From: Bacteroidetes bacterium MED-G20
GTDB taxonomy: Bacteria > Bacteroidota > Bacteroidia > Flavobacteriales_D > Parvicellaceae
DNA length: 64,000 nucleotides
Direction of reading: 5' to 3'
Assembly (NCBI GenBank): GCA_905182745.1
Contig: CAJJCR010000010.1
Span: 1-64,000 of the forward strand
In this document: positions 1 to 12,328 of the stretch, piece after piece
How positions within the stretch are numbered: the stretch's first letter is position 1
How the letters are laid out: each line of letters opens with the position of its first letter
The notes under the pieces: generated by a model
Database searches by the model: none
The model's input: the letters and a program-made list of their open reading frames with translations, nothing else
Told to the model about the DNA's origin: nothing
Made by a program: the position numbers and the translations under genes

Positions 1-314
1 ATAATCAGGTTAAATTCATGTCCAGAATATTTTTCTTTTAGATGCGTCAATGTATTTATTGTAAAAGATGGAATTGGTAAATTAAACTCTTCATTACATG
101 CTTTTAATTTAGGGTTTTTCTCAATTGCAATTCTCACTAAATTTAGCCGATGGTAATCTTCTAATAAAGACTCTTTTTTCTTTAAAGGGTTAAGTGGACT
201 GACGACAAACCAAACTTCATCTAAATTAGTGTATCCAACCATATAATTAGAAATTATTAAATGACCTACATGGATAGGATTAAATGTGCCAAAATACAAA
301 CCAACTTTTTTCAT
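1..314 (-). CDS. nadD: Nicotinate-nucleotide adenylyltransferase (partial, runs off the window start)
   Basis: Minus-strand translation from the ATG at 314: MKKVGLYFGTFNPIHVGHLIISNYMVGYTNLDEVWFVVSPLNPLKKKESLL; GTFNPIHxGH nucleotidyltransferase motif; next to gmk. Confidence 0.9.
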   Translation of the reverse strand, partial: MKKVGLYFGTFNPIHVGHLIISNYMVGYTNLDEVWFVVSPLNPLKKKESLLEDYHRLNLVRIAIEKNPKLKACNEEFNLPIPSFTINTLTHLKEKYSGHEFNLI

Positions 315-315
315 T

Positions 316-897
316 CTATTTTAAAATTTTCTCAACTATTTTAATTATTTTTTTGGTGGAAATACTTAGCTCGTCGTTGACGATTATTTTGTCAAATTTA
401 TCTATAGATTTCATTTCTTCAAAAGATTTTTCTATCCTATTTTTAATAGCTTTTCTATCATCTGCATTTCTTTTTTTGAGTCTTTCGCTTAAAACTTCCA
501 TACTTGGAGGTTTTATAAAAATTGATATTGAATTTCCCTTAAAATATTCTTTTAAAGAAATACCTCCAACTACATCAACATCAAAAACTACATGTTTTTT
601 TTCTTTCCATATTCTTTCAATTTCTTTTTTTAGTGTACCATATAAATTCCCTTTATAGACTTCCTCCCATTCTACAAAATCCTTTGTATTTATTTTTTCT
701 TTAAATTCTTCAATAGATAAGAAATAATAATCTTTTTTATCTTCTTCTCCATCTCGAGTCTCTCTACTACAAGCAGAAATGGAAAATAAAAGAGAAAAAC
801 CGACACCTAATAACTTGTTGACAAGTGTAGTTTTTCCTGCTCCAGATGGTGCTGAAATAATAACCGCTTTACCTTGGAAATTATTAGACAAATTCAT
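316..897 (-). CDS. gmk: Guanylate kinase
   Basis: ORF track; P-loop GKAVIISAPSGAGKTTLVNKLL and SRETRDGEEDKKDYYFLS. Confidence 0.95.
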   Translation of the reverse strand: MNLSNNFQGKAVIISAPSGAGKTTLVNKLLGVGFSLLFSISACSRETRDGEEDKKDYYFLSIEEFKEKINTKDFVEWEEVYKGNLYGTLKKEIERIWKEKKHVVFDVDVVGGISLKEYFKGNSISIFIKPPSMEVLSERLKKRNADDRKAIKNRIEKSFEEMKSIDKFDKIIVNDELSISTKKIIKIVEKILK

Positions 898-1766
898 AAG
901 ATGTTTAAAACTTGTTCTTTGATTTTTTCTAGTTCGTCTTTCATTTCAACTACTATTTTTTGAATTGATATGTGGTGTGCTTTCGAACCAAGAGTATTGA
1001 TTTCTCTTCCCATCTCTTGGGTAATAAAGCCTAGTTTTTTTCCAGAATTCATTTCTTTAAGAGTTTCCTTAAAATGGATACAGTGTTCTTTTAACCTTAC
1101 TTTTTCTTCGCTTAGGTCTAGTTTCTCAGCGTAATAGATAAGTTCTTGCTCCAATCTTTTTTCATCGATTTTAGATTTCAAATTTAGCTCTTCAATGGAC
1201 CGCAACAACTTCTGCTTTACTTTGGGAAGTCTTTCCTTTTCGAATGGATTTATTTTTGTTAGGTTATACAAAATAGAATTCACATAATTTAAAAGCTCTT
1301 TTTGGAGAGATTCTCCCTCTTTTTTACGAAAACTGTTTAGGTCCTCACAAGCTTCTTTCACAGCATTTATTAGGATTTCATTACTTTGTTTATCAATAGT
1401 TTCTTTTTGGTGTTGAATTACTTCAGGAAGCTTTAATGCATAACCCATGAAATCTTTATCATTCTGGTTATTTAGCTCTGTAGATATTTCCTTTAACTGG
1501 TTGTAATAATTTTTTAGTTGGTCCTTATTAATCGTGATTTTACTGCTAGAATTTATTTTTTCATAGTGAATAGCAAGCTCTACTTTTCCTCTTTTTAGAT
1601 CGTTCTTTATTATAGATCTTAATGAAGAATCAATTTCTTTAAATACTGAAGGTATTTTTAGAGTTAGGTCTAAAAACTTACTATTAAGAGATCGTATTTC
1701 AATATTTACATGAAGGTGACCAATGGTAACTTCTGACTTGCCAAAGCCGGTCATTGAATGTGTCAT
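894..1766 (-). CDS. YicC/YloC family endoribonuclease
   Basis: N-term MTHSMTGFGKSEV, C-term GSKAHHISIQKIVVEMKDELEKIKEQVLNIL typical of YicC. Confidence 0.9.
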   Translation of the reverse strand: MTHSMTGFGKSEVTIGHLHVNIEIRSLNSKFLDLTLKIPSVFKEIDSSLRSIIKNDLKRGKVELAIHYEKINSSSKITINKDQLKNYYNQLKEISTELNNQNDKDFMGYALKLPEVIQHQKETIDKQSNEILINAVKEACEDLNSFRKKEGESLQKELLNYVNSILYNLTKINPFEKERLPKVKQKLLRSIEELNLKSKIDEKRLEQELIYYAEKLDLSEEKVRLKEHCIHFKETLKEMNSGKKLGFITQEMGREINTLGSKAHHISIQKIVVEMKDELEKIKEQVLNIL

Positions 1767-1804
1767 AAAATCTTATTTACCCCAAAAGTAATCAATTGAT
1801 TTTA

Positions 1805-2699
1805 TTAGTATTTATACTTACTAAATAAACACCTCCAAAAATCATAAGTGAACACAACACACTTACAAATTCTATTTCTTCTCTTCCACTTAAAACAGCA
1901 ATAATAGGAGGTTAAAACAGGTTGTAGATAAATATATGTACTTACTACAGTTGGGCTTACGTATTTAATTCCATAAATATTAAACAGATAGCATAGATAG
2001 GTGGTGAATAAAATAACAAAGCCTATTTTCATAATGATATTGCCCCCCATATTCCCAGTTAACTTCGTCGATCTCATATATTCCAAATGGAATTACGCCA
2101 ATTAGTCCAAAGGTAAAAACCCATTTTGCAACTGTTATGGGACTGTATTTACTCATTAACGGTTTTACCAATATTAGATAGAGGCCAAAACTAGTAGCAT
2201 TTAAGAAAATAAATAAATCCCCTAATAAGCCGCTATTTCCAGCTCCAGATTTATTTTGAAATATTATTGTAATGGCCCCTGCCAAACCAATTAATACACC
2301 AAAAACCTTAGTAAGTCGCAATTTCTCTTTTAAGATAATAACAGAAAGAATACTCACAATAATTGGACTTGTCACCATAATAATTGACGCATGAATGGTA
2401 GATGTTAGTTCTAACCCATTAAAAAACATCAACTGATTTGCTGTTACTCCAAACAACCCGCAAAGTGCAAATTTAAGTAGGTCAGACTTAGAGTATTTCC
2501 TCATAAAAAAACAAAGAGGTTATCCAAAAAAGAAATGTTGCCCCAATTCCCCTAAAAAGAATAAAAGTGAATGGCGGAACATATCCTCCATTCATGACAT
2601 CTTTAGCAAAACCCATAGTCTTATCGCGTAAATTAAATTAGCTCCTATAATAGCAAGATGCGCAAAAAGTAGTTTTTTATTCAAAGTATCTTCAACATT
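1805..2699 (-). pseudogene. EamA/DMT-family transporter, frame-disrupted (at least 3 breaks)
   Basis: ORFs 1980..2504 and 1805..2086 plus upstream minus-strand translation (NKKLLFAHLAIIGANLIYAI / KTMGFAKDVMNGGYVPPFTFILFRGIGATFLFWITSLFF) form one EamA-like protein across breaks near 2634, 2050 and 1905. Confidence 0.7.
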
Positions 2700-2754
2700 T
2701 TTTTTTTGAATTTATTAAATAATTAGATTTGTATCATCATTCTAAAAATTTAAA

Positions 2755-3897
2755 ATGAAATTCAATACTAAAGTAATTCACGCAGGTGTTCACCCTGACG
2801 CCTCAACAGGAGCAATTATGACTCCAATTTATCAAACTTCTACTTATGTTCAAGATGAAATTGGTGTTCATAAAGGTTTTGAATATTCTAGAACTGGTAA
2901 CCCAACTAGACAAGCATTAGAAAATAATTTAGCAGCTATAGAAGGAGGGAAGTATGGAGCCTGTTTTGGAAGTGGTCTTGCGGCAATTGACGCTGTTGTA
3001 AAAATGTTAAAACCAGGAGATGAAGTAATTTCTACCAACGATCTGTATGGAGGTTCTTACAGGATTTTCACTACTATTTTTGAAAAGTATGGCATTAAAT
3101 TTCATTTTGTAAATATGTTGGATGTCCAAAATATAGAAGAAAAAATTAATGATAAGACTAAACTTATTTGGGCAGAAACCCCAACCAATCCAATGCTGAA
3201 TATTATAGATGTTAAGAAAGTTTGTGATTTGGCCCGTGAAAATGATATCATGGTAGGGGTGGACAATACTTTTGCGACTCCTTATTTGCAGAATCCATTA
3301 GCGCTTGGAGCAGATGTGGTAATGCATTCAGTTACAAAATATTTAGGTGGACATTCGGATGTTATTATGGGAGCTTTGGTTACAAATGACGATAAAATTG
3401 CAGAAGAAATTTACAGGATTCAAAACTCTAGCGGTGCTGTCTGTGGTCCTATGGATTCCTTTTTGGTCCTAAGAGGAATTAAAACTCTTCACCTTAGAAT
3501 GCAAAGACACTGTGAAAATGGTGAAAAAATTGCTCACTTTTTAGATGATCATCCGCTTATAGATACTGTTTACTGGCCAGGGTTAAAGTCTCATACTAAT
3601 CATGAAGTTGCTAAAAGTCAAATGAAAGACTTTGGTGGAATGATTTCTTTCAATTTAGTTGGTGATGATTTAGAGATGGCAAAGAAAGTAGTAAGCAAAA
3701 CAGAATTGTTTACATTAGCAGAATCTTTGGGTGGTGTTGAGTCCCTTATAGGTCATCCTTCAACAATGACACATGCATCAATTCCAAGAGCAGAAAGAAT
3801 GAAGTCTGGTGTTGTTGATTCACTTATAAGATTAAGTGTTGGAATTGAAGATGTTGAAGATTTAATTAATGATTTAAAAAATGCTCTAAGGGTTTAA
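2755..3897 (+). CDS. Cystathionine gamma-synthase / Cys-Met metabolism PLP-dependent enzyme
   Basis: 380 aa; IHAGVHPDASTGAIMTPIYQTSTY, EYSRTGNPTRQALE, HSVTKYLGGHSDVIMG (PLP lysine). Confidence 0.92.
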   Translation: MKFNTKVIHAGVHPDASTGAIMTPIYQTSTYVQDEIGVHKGFEYSRTGNPTRQALENNLAAIEGGKYGACFGSGLAAIDAVVKMLKPGDEVISTNDLYGGSYRIFTTIFEKYGIKFHFVNMLDVQNIEEKINDKTKLIWAETPTNPMLNIIDVKKVCDLARENDIMVGVDNTFATPYLQNPLALGADVVMHSVTKYLGGHSDVIMGALVTNDDKIAEEIYRIQNSSGAVCGPMDSFLVLRGIKTLHLRMQRHCENGEKIAHFLDDHPLIDTVYWPGLKSHTNHEVAKSQMKDFGGMISFNLVGDDLEMAKKVVSKTELFTLAESLGGVESLIGHPSTMTHASIPRAERMKSGVVDSLIRLSVGIEDVEDLINDLKNALRV

Positions 3898-3908
3898 AGA
3901 TCAAATTA

Positions 3909-6044
3909 ATGAAAATAATTTTTTCAGGTATTTTCTTTCTAACTCAGGTTTCACTTTTTTCTCAGTTTGTAGGTTCTAAAACAATCGACCCTGCTAATTG
4001 CAGAGACGGTGAAAATGTAGAATATTGTAAGACTCATAAATTAATGAATAAGCTTAAAAAAGACCCAGAAGCTTATCAGGCAATTTTTAGAAGAACAATT
4101 GGAAATAAAGAAAATAGAAAATCAAATTTCTAACAATCCTCGAAACAGAGCAATTTACACCATCCCTCTGGTTTTTCACGTATTGCACAATGGTGGTGTA
4201 GAAAATATTTCTCGTCAGCAGATTGAGGATGCAGTAGCAATTTTAAATAGAGATTTTAGACGTCAAAATGCAGATGCCAACACTGTTCAATCTACTTTTT
4301 CAGGAATGCCTGCTGATATTGAAATTGAATTTGAACTGGCTACTAAGGCTCCGAATGGTCAATGTTTTAGTGGAGCAAGTGGAGCCAAGTGGAGCAAGTG
4401 GAGCAAATGGAGCAAATATACCGAAACAATTACAACATAGCAATGATGTTTACAACGGTAATTGGCCAGGAAATAAGTATTTAAATATTTTTGTAGTAAA
4501 TGATGCTGATGGTGCTGCGGGATATACAACTAATCCAAGTAATAATCCTTTATTTGGTGTCAATATGAGAAATGGAATTTGGATTCTCCACGATTATGTT
4601 GGCTCAATTGGTACTTCAGATACATTATTCAAGTAGAGCGTTAACTCATGAAGTAGGACATTGGTTAAATTTAGAGCATTTATGGGGGCCAAATAATAAT
4701 CCTGGAACTGGGTCAAGTTGTTCTTCTGACGATTATGTGGACGATACTCCAAGATGTATTGGTGTAACATCTTGTAATTTAAACTCTAATTCTTGCTCCA
4801 ACGATGTCATTGATGGTTACTGGAACAGTGACGTAGTTGATAATGTTGAAAATTATATGGAATATTCATCTTGTAACAAGATGTTTACTAATGGTCAAAA
4901 AAATAGAATGAGAGCTGCAATGGTTAGTAGTATTGGCACGAGCATTTGGACCACCAACAACCATAACAATAAAGTCTCCAGCTTCAACATATAAGTTTTT
5001 GTTATTGACAGGTGGTTTGTGGAGGTGATAACATTCAATTTTTTGATGAATCTTATAATAATATAACTTCATGGAATTGGACTTTTCCTAATGGCACACC
5101 AAGTTCTTCGACACAACAAAATCCTGTTATTTCTTATTCCGGTTCGGGTTCATTTGATGTTACTCTTGAAGTTACAGATGCAATTGGGTAATAGCATGAC
5201 CCAAACTTTTCCAAATTTTGTTTCTGTAATTGGAAACCCAGGTTATCCGCCACCAATTTACGAAGGGTTTGAAACGATATCTTCTATTCCAAATAATGAC
5301 TGGACAGTTTCTAATCCAAATGGTCCAGGATTTGAGGTGGTTTCAACTGCTTTTCATACTGGTTCGAAAAGTGTTAAACTAGATAATTCCCAAGGCACTA
5401 ACGGCTCTGTAGATGAGTTAATCAGCAACACTATTGATCTGTCAAATAGTGCTGCAGCTAGTATATCATTTAAGTATGCTTTTGCAAAACGAAATAGTGG
5501 AAATACGGATTATCTTCAGGTTTATGCAAGTAAGGATTGTGGGGAAACTTGGTTTATGAGAAAAAATATTTCTTCTTCAATAATTTCTACTATGAATAAC
5601 ACCAATGCTGGTATTATTCCCACTGGATCAGACTGGAAAACCATTACCATTGGTCCAAATTCCTTCAGCAATTATTTGGTCAGTAATTTTAGGTTTAAAT
5701 TTAAATTTGTTAATGGTGGTGGTAATGACTTTTTTATAGATAATATAAATTTATCTGGGTCAGTTTCAATCGATGAAACTGAACTAAACCAAAGACTGAT
5801 AGTACATCCTAATCCAGTAATGGATAATATAAATATTTCATTTTATTCAATTTCAAAGTTGACAAATCCAGCATTAGAACTTTATGATGCCATGGGTAGG
5901 TTGGTTAATTCTAAGAAACTTTATCATCTTGGAACTGGTGCTAACGAAATTGAAATTCCTTCTTCAAATTTAGATGCTGGATGGTATCTTCTTGTTTTAA
6001 AATCTCAAGAAAAAACAATTACCAATAAGTTTCTAAAAAAATAA
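3909..6044 (+). pseudogene. M43 (pappalysin/cytophagalysin-like) metalloprotease with PKD-like region and T9SS type A C-terminal domain; frame-disrupted
   Basis: ORFs 3909..4133, 4099..4440, 4268..4636, 4572..4994, 5091..6044 are consecutive pieces of one protein; zinc motif HEVGHWLNLEHLWG; C-term VHPNPVMDNINISF...LDAGWYLLVLKSQEKTITNKFLKK. Confidence 0.8.
4369..4414 (+). repeat. 9-bp coding tandem repeat (AGTGGAGCA)n, 5 units, encoding Ser/Asn-Gly-Ala; one unit carries an extra C
   Basis: agtggagca agtggagcca agtggagca agtggagca aatggagca read directly. Confidence 0.9.
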
Positions 6045-6048
6045 CTAA

Positions 6049-7167
6049 ATGAAGAATTTATTTTGGACTCTTACTTTAATTCTTGGTTTATTTTCTTCAT
6101 GTGAAACAGATTTTGAGCTAAACGCATCCTATAAGACTATACCTGTAGTATACGGTCTATTAGATCAGTCGTTAGACACACAATTTATTAAAATTAATAA
6201 GTCTTATTTAGCAAATGCAAATAATGCTAATTTTGCTCCGATTAATGATTGTACCCAATTTGACTATATCCTTGCTGTTTTAGAAGAGTATAACCAAAAT
6301 AATGTTTTTCTAGGTTCTGACACCTTAAAGGAAATGATGGTTGGGAATTTACAGCCAGGAATTTTTTATGAAGATTCGCAGAAAATCTATTTCTTAGAAA
6401 CTTCTTCCAATTCTTTTGTAGACGAGCATACTTACAAGTTAAATGTCAATGTTCCTGACAAAAATTTGAATTTTAGTGCTCAGACAGATTTAGTCAATGG
6501 TACTGGTTTATCATTTGATTTTCTATCTAAAATTACTTTACAACTCAATGGGTTTCGTTGCGCAGATAAAGATTTAGCTACAACTGATGAGTTTTTCGAC
6601 CCTAGGCTAGACTGGAAAACAACTCTAAACGGAAAAAGATACGAACTGGTTCTTCGTTTTGCATATGTTGAACATTTTTTTAATGGCGATACCATTCAAA
6701 AATTCATTGATTGGGACTTAGGTGATCAGACAAGTGTAAATACAGATGGAGGAGAAAGTATGTTTAAAGTTGTTTCTGGAAGTAGTTTCTTTGAAATGCT
6801 TAAAGGTAGGTTATCTTCTTATGATCTAGAAGATCAAGTTGAAAAAAGAACTTTTAATAGTAATGCTATAGAATTCATTCTCACGGCTGGAAATGAGGAC
6901 TTAAACACTTACATGCAAATAAACGAGCCAGTTACAAGTATAGTTACAGAAAGACCTATTTTCACCAATGTTAATAATGGAATAGGTTTATTTGCTAGTA
7001 AGTATCAAACAGAGTTAGTTTGCTCTATGTCAGCAGGAACAATTTTAGAGCTTTGCTTAGGTCAAAAAACAAGTGGTTATAAATTTTGCCTTCCTAATAT
7101 AAATACTCCTTTTTATCAAAATTCACTTACTGAGTTGGATTTATATCCACAAATTGAGTGTAACTAA
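6049..7167 (+). CDS. DUF4249-like lipoprotein
   Basis: 372 aa; MKNLFWTLTLILGLFSSCETDFELNASYKTIPVVYGLLDQSLDTQFIKINKSYL, lipobox SSC, DUF4249-like start. Confidence 0.75.
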   Translation: MKNLFWTLTLILGLFSSCETDFELNASYKTIPVVYGLLDQSLDTQFIKINKSYLANANNANFAPINDCTQFDYILAVLEEYNQNNVFLGSDTLKEMMVGNLQPGIFYEDSQKIYFLETSSNSFVDEHTYKLNVNVPDKNLNFSAQTDLVNGTGLSFDFLSKITLQLNGFRCADKDLATTDEFFDPRLDWKTTLNGKRYELVLRFAYVEHFFNGDTIQKFIDWDLGDQTSVNTDGGESMFKVVSGSSFFEMLKGRLSSYDLEDQVEKRTFNSNAIEFILTAGNEDLNTYMQINEPVTSIVTERPIFTNVNNGIGLFASKYQTELVCSMSAGTILELCLGQKTSGYKFCLPNINTPFYQNSLTELDLYPQIECN

Positions 7168-7301
7168 TATCTACAGTTACATGGTTTTGAAAAATACACT
7201 TTTGCATTTGGTAGTAAGCCAATTATTTTTCTTTATTCTTTTTCATTTAAGGGGTCTACTCTCAAATCTTAGTGGTGGCGAACAAGTAGGTTGTAATTAA
7301 G

Positions 7302-8234
7302 TCAAAAGCATTCAAGAATTTTTTTAGCTTTTTCATTGTCATTTAAAATTTGACTTTTTAGGTCTTTCAAGGAATTGAATTTTACTTCGTCTCTTATTCT
7401 TTCAATTACTTTAGCTCTTAAATCTTGACCGTATATGTCTCTTTGGTAGTTAAAAAGGTGTATTTCTATTGTTCTTTTTTGACCTGCAACTAACGTTGGT
7501 TTATAACCAATATTCATTATTCCTTTAAAATTAGCATCTTTAATTTGGCAAATAACAGCGTAAACTCCATCTAATGGAATTATTTTTTCGTTACTATTTA
7601 CTTTAATATTTGCAGTAGGAGTGCCAATTGTTTTGCCAATGCCATTTCCATGGACAACTTCTCCAGAAAACTCGTAAAAATGTCCACAATAATCTCTTAC
7701 CATATGAATATTTCCCTTTTCAATTGCTCTTCTAACTTTTGTTGAGCTAATTTTTATTTCTTCAATTTCATGTGCTTTAATCTCCTCTAAATTGAATGGA
7801 TTTGATTTTTCATGCTTTTTAAGCAAATCAATATTTCCTTCTCTGTCATTGCCAAAATGATGATCGTAACCGATTACTAATGTGTGGGTGCCAAGTTTTT
7901 GAATTAAAAGGTCGTCTATATATCTTTTGGCACTAAATTTTGAAAACTCTATGGTAAAAGGATAAATAACTAAATGATCCAATCCTAATTGCTCTAAAAT
8001 ATTTATTTTTTCTTTGACAGTATGAATTAATTTCAGGCCTTGATCATTGAGAAGAACTTTTCTTGGGTGTGGATCAAAAGTCAAAAGAACAGATTCTCCA
8101 TTATTTTTTTTTGCAATATTTTGAAGTCTTTGAATTATTTTTTGGTGTCCAAAATGAATGCCGTCAAAAGTTCCAACGGTAACAATTGGATTTTTAATAT
8201 TCTTATATGATTCAAAGCCGTAGTGAACTTGCAT
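7302..8234 (-). CDS. ribF: Bifunctional riboflavin kinase / FAD synthetase
   Basis: VTVGTFDGIHFGHQKII; GNGIGKTIGTPTANIKV; LDGVYAV. Confidence 0.93.
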   Translation of the reverse strand: MQVHYGFESYKNIKNPIVTVGTFDGIHFGHQKIIQRLQNIAKKNNGESVLLTFDPHPRKVLLNDQGLKLIHTVKEKINILEQLGLDHLVIYPFTIEFSKFSAKRYIDDLLIQKLGTHTLVIGYDHHFGNDREGNIDLLKKHEKSNPFNLEEIKAHEIEEIKISSTKVRRAIEKGNIHMVRDYCGHFYEFSGEVVHGNGIGKTIGTPTANIKVNSNEKIIPLDGVYAVICQIKDANFKGIMNIGYKPTLVAGQKRTIEIHLFNYQRDIYGQDLRAKVIERIRDEVKFNSLKDLKSQILNDNEKAKKILECF

Positions 8235-8352
8235 CCTCTAATTTTTGAGCGAATTTACATTTTAATAATTAATCTAAGTGTTCTGTTAATTTGAACTTGA
8301 AATAATATGTTATATTTTATCAACATTGGACTTTAAATAATATAATTTATGT

Positions 8353-8360
8353 TAGATTTG
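8353..8360 (+). promoter_or_regulatory. Candidate Bacteroidota -7 element (TAGATTTG) upstream of atpD
   Basis: Matches TAnnTTTG 25 nt before the atpD ATG; a TTG lies at 8326-8328 (24-nt spacing, slightly long). Confidence 0.4.
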
Positions 8361-8372
8361 CAGCGTAATTAA

Positions 8373-9890
<1,518 letters not shown>

Positions 9891-9899
9891 AAATTCATT

Positions 9900-10133
9900 A
9901 TGGATGTTCAAATAATTACACCAGATAAATCTCTTTATGATGGGAAAGCTGACTTAGTCAACGTTCCAGGTACTTCGGGTTCTATTGGTATTTTAAATAA
10001 TCATGCTCCTTTAGTTTCTTCTCTTTCAAAAGGCGAAGTAAGAATTGTTCTCAATGACAAAGAAGAAATATTTAATATTGACGGAGGAGTTGTTGAAGTT
10101 ATGAAAAATAAGGTGGTTGTTTTAGCGTCTTGA
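9900..10133 (+). CDS. atpC: F0F1 ATP synthase subunit epsilon
   Basis: 77 aa, directly after atpD; MDVQIITPDKSLYDGKADLVNVPGTSGSIGILNNHAPLVSSL. Confidence 0.95.
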   Translation: MDVQIITPDKSLYDGKADLVNVPGTSGSIGILNNHAPLVSSLSKGEVRIVLNDKEEIFNIDGGVVEVMKNKVVVLAS

Positions 10134-10134
10134 T

Positions 10135-10710
10135 TTAAGTTAATTTGAAACTTTTTCTGTGGTGTTTTGTTATTCCAAACTCATAAATTGCATTTTTATG
10201 TTTTTTAGTGGGATAACCTTTATTTTGATTCCATAAATATTCTGGAAAACTAATCGAAAGTTTTTTCATTATTTCATCTCTTTTTGTTTTTGCAATTATT
10301 GATGCAGCAGCAATATTCATATACTTTCCATCTCCTTTGATAATGCAGGTATGGTCTATTTTTGGATATGGGTTGAACTTATTTCCATCAATTGCTAAAT
10401 GACTGGGTTTAACAGCTAGATTTTTTATTGCAAGGTGCATTGCAAAAAGAGAAGCTTGAAGAATATTTATTTTTTCAATTTTTCTTTCCTCTACAATGCC
10501 AATTCCAATTGCAATAGCATTTTTTTCAATATCAATTCTTAATTCGTTTCTATTTTTTTCAGAAATTTTTTTTGAATCATCAAGCTTTAAATTTTTATAG
10601 CCTTTAGGAAGAATAACTGCAGCAGCTACCACTGGTCCTGCTAGGCATCCTCTACCAGCTTCATCACAGCCAGCTTCTGTAAAAGAAGTTAGAAAAGGCT
10701 TTAATTTCAA
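10135..10710 (-). CDS. rnhB: Ribonuclease HII
   Basis: AGCDEAGRGCLAGPVVAAAVILP; ASIIAKTKRDEIM. Confidence 0.95.
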   Translation of the reverse strand: MKLKPFLTSFTEAGCDEAGRGCLAGPVVAAAVILPKGYKNLKLDDSKKISEKNRNELRIDIEKNAIAIGIGIVEERKIEKINILQASLFAMHLAIKNLAVKPSHLAIDGNKFNPYPKIDHTCIIKGDGKYMNIAAASIIAKTKRDEIMKKLSISFPEYLWNQNKGYPTKKHKNAIYEFGITKHHRKSFKLT

Positions 10711-12233
10711 AATAGTAGATTCATATTCACTTTAGAATCTATAAAATTAGATAATTCACTTATTTTTATTCTTTCTTGATTCATAGAGTCTCTTTCTCTA
10801 ACCGTTACAGAATTGTCTTCTATGGATTCGTAGTCAACGGTAATGCAAAAAGGGGTTCCTAGTGCATCGTTTCTTCTATATCTTTTTCCTATAGAATCTT
10901 TTTCGTCGTAAGCACAGTTGCAAATAGATTTCAGATCGTTAAATATTTCTTTGGCTTTTTCGGAAAGACCATCTTTCTTAACAAGTGGAAGAATTGCAGC
11001 TTTGTTAGGTGCCAAGCTAAAGGGTAGAGCAAGTACTGTTCTAGATGTTCCATCTTCAAGTGTTTCTTCCTTTAAGCTGTACGACATTAGAGCTAAGAAC
11101 ATTCTGTCTAGACCAATGGATGTTTCAACCACATATGGAATGTAACTTTCTTTTTTTTCAGGATCAAAATATCTAATTTTTTTCTTAGATAATTCTTCGT
11201 GTTGTTTTAAATCAAAATCTGTTCTTGAATGAATTCCCTCCAGTTCTTTAAATCCAAAAGGAAATTTAAATTCAATATCACACGCCGCATCAGCATAATG
11301 TGCAAGTTTTACATGGTCATGAAATCTTAAATAATCCTCGGGAATACCTAAAGATTTATGCCACTTCATCCTAGTTTCTTTCCAATGTTCGTACCATTTT
11401 TGTTGAGTTCCAGGTGTAATGAAGAATTGCATTTCCATTTGTTCAAACTCTCTCATTCTGAAAATAAATTGTCTTGCAATGATCTCGTTTCTAAAAGCTT
11501 TTCCGATTTGGGCGATACCAAAAGGTATTTTCTTTCTGCCAGTTTTCTGTACATTCAGATAGTTGACAAATATACCCTGAGCAGTTTCTGGTCTAAGAAA
11601 AATACTTTTTGATTCTCCAGAAACAGAGCCTAAGTCGGTTTGAAACATTAGATTAAATTGTCTAACACTGGTCCAGTTTTTAGAACCGCTTACTGGACAT
11701 ATTACTCCCAGTTCTATTATTAGGTCATAAATAGCAGATAAATCCTCACAATTAAAAGCTTTATCCATTTTGATTTTAATGTCGTTTATATCTTTTTCTC
11801 TTCTTAAGACATTTAAATTGGTTTCTCTAAAGGTTTTTTCATTAAAATCTTCTCCAAATCTTTTTTTAGCTTTTTTTATTTCTTTTTCTATTTTCCCTTC
11901 AATTTTAAGAATGTGGTCTTCAATCAGGATATCAGCTCTGTATCTTTTTTTAGAATCCTTGTTGTCAATTAGCGGGTCATTAAATGCATCAATATGTCCA
12001 GACGCTTTCCAAGTATTTGGATGCATAAAAATTGCAGCATCAATTCCAACAATATTTTCATGCATTTGTACCATTGAGCGCCACCAGTACTTTTTAATAT
12101 TGTTTTTAAGCTCTACACCATTTTGTCCATAATCGTAAGTTGCACTCAGTCCGTCGTAAATCTCACTACTGGGAAATATGAATCCAAATTCTTTGGAGTG
12201 GCTAATTATTTTTTTGAAATGTTCTTCCGTCAT
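10707..12233 (-). CDS. glyS: Glycyl-tRNA synthetase
   Basis: 508 aa class II aaRS; FIFPSSEIYDGLSATYDYGQNGVELKNNIKKYWW, FLRPETAQGIFVNYLN. Confidence 0.95.
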   Translation of the reverse strand: MTEEHFKKIISHSKEFGFIFPSSEIYDGLSATYDYGQNGVELKNNIKKYWWRSMVQMHENIVGIDAAIFMHPNTWKASGHIDAFNDPLIDNKDSKKRYRADILIEDHILKIEGKIEKEIKKAKKRFGEDFNEKTFRETNLNVLRREKDINDIKIKMDKAFNCEDLSAIYDLIIELGVICPVSGSKNWTSVRQFNLMFQTDLGSVSGESKSIFLRPETAQGIFVNYLNVQKTGRKKIPFGIAQIGKAFRNEIIARQFIFRMREFEQMEMQFFITPGTQQKWYEHWKETRMKWHKSLGIPEDYLRFHDHVKLAHYADAACDIEFKFPFGFKELEGIHSRTDFDLKQHEELSKKKIRYFDPEKKESYIPYVVETSIGLDRMFLALMSYSLKEETLEDGTSRTVLALPFSLAPNKAAILPLVKKDGLSEKAKEIFNDLKSICNCAYDEKDSIGKRYRRNDALGTPFCITVDYESIEDNSVTVRERDSMNQERIKISELSNFIDSKVNMNLLF

Positions 12234-12328
12234 CTTAGTTGTTAATTATTTGGAGTTAACACAAAAATAGAACTTCCGATGAAAGGGTTATATTTAAATT
12301 TTAAAAATTATAAAGTTTTACAGTTAAT

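Noticed and set aside
284-658. 124-aa plus-strand ORF opposite gmk
   Set aside because: Antisense to a well-supported guanylate kinase; F/S/I-rich composition typical of a shadow ORF.
2724-2731. TAGATTTG upstream of the cystathionine gamma-synthase gene as a promoter, and a possible SAM riboswitch there
   Set aside because: The nearest TTG gives only ~15-nt spacing, and the remaining leader is too short and AT-only for a recognisable SAM aptamer.
7181-7300. 39-aa ORF MVLKNTLLHLVVSQLFFFILFHLRGLLSNLSGGEQVGCN between the DUF4249-like gene and ribF
   Set aside because: Very short, no homology recognised; could be a remnant, but support is insufficient for a CDS call.
10918-12132. Three plus-strand ORFs opposite glyS
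   Set aside because: Antisense to an intact glycyl-tRNA synthetase; low-complexity translations.
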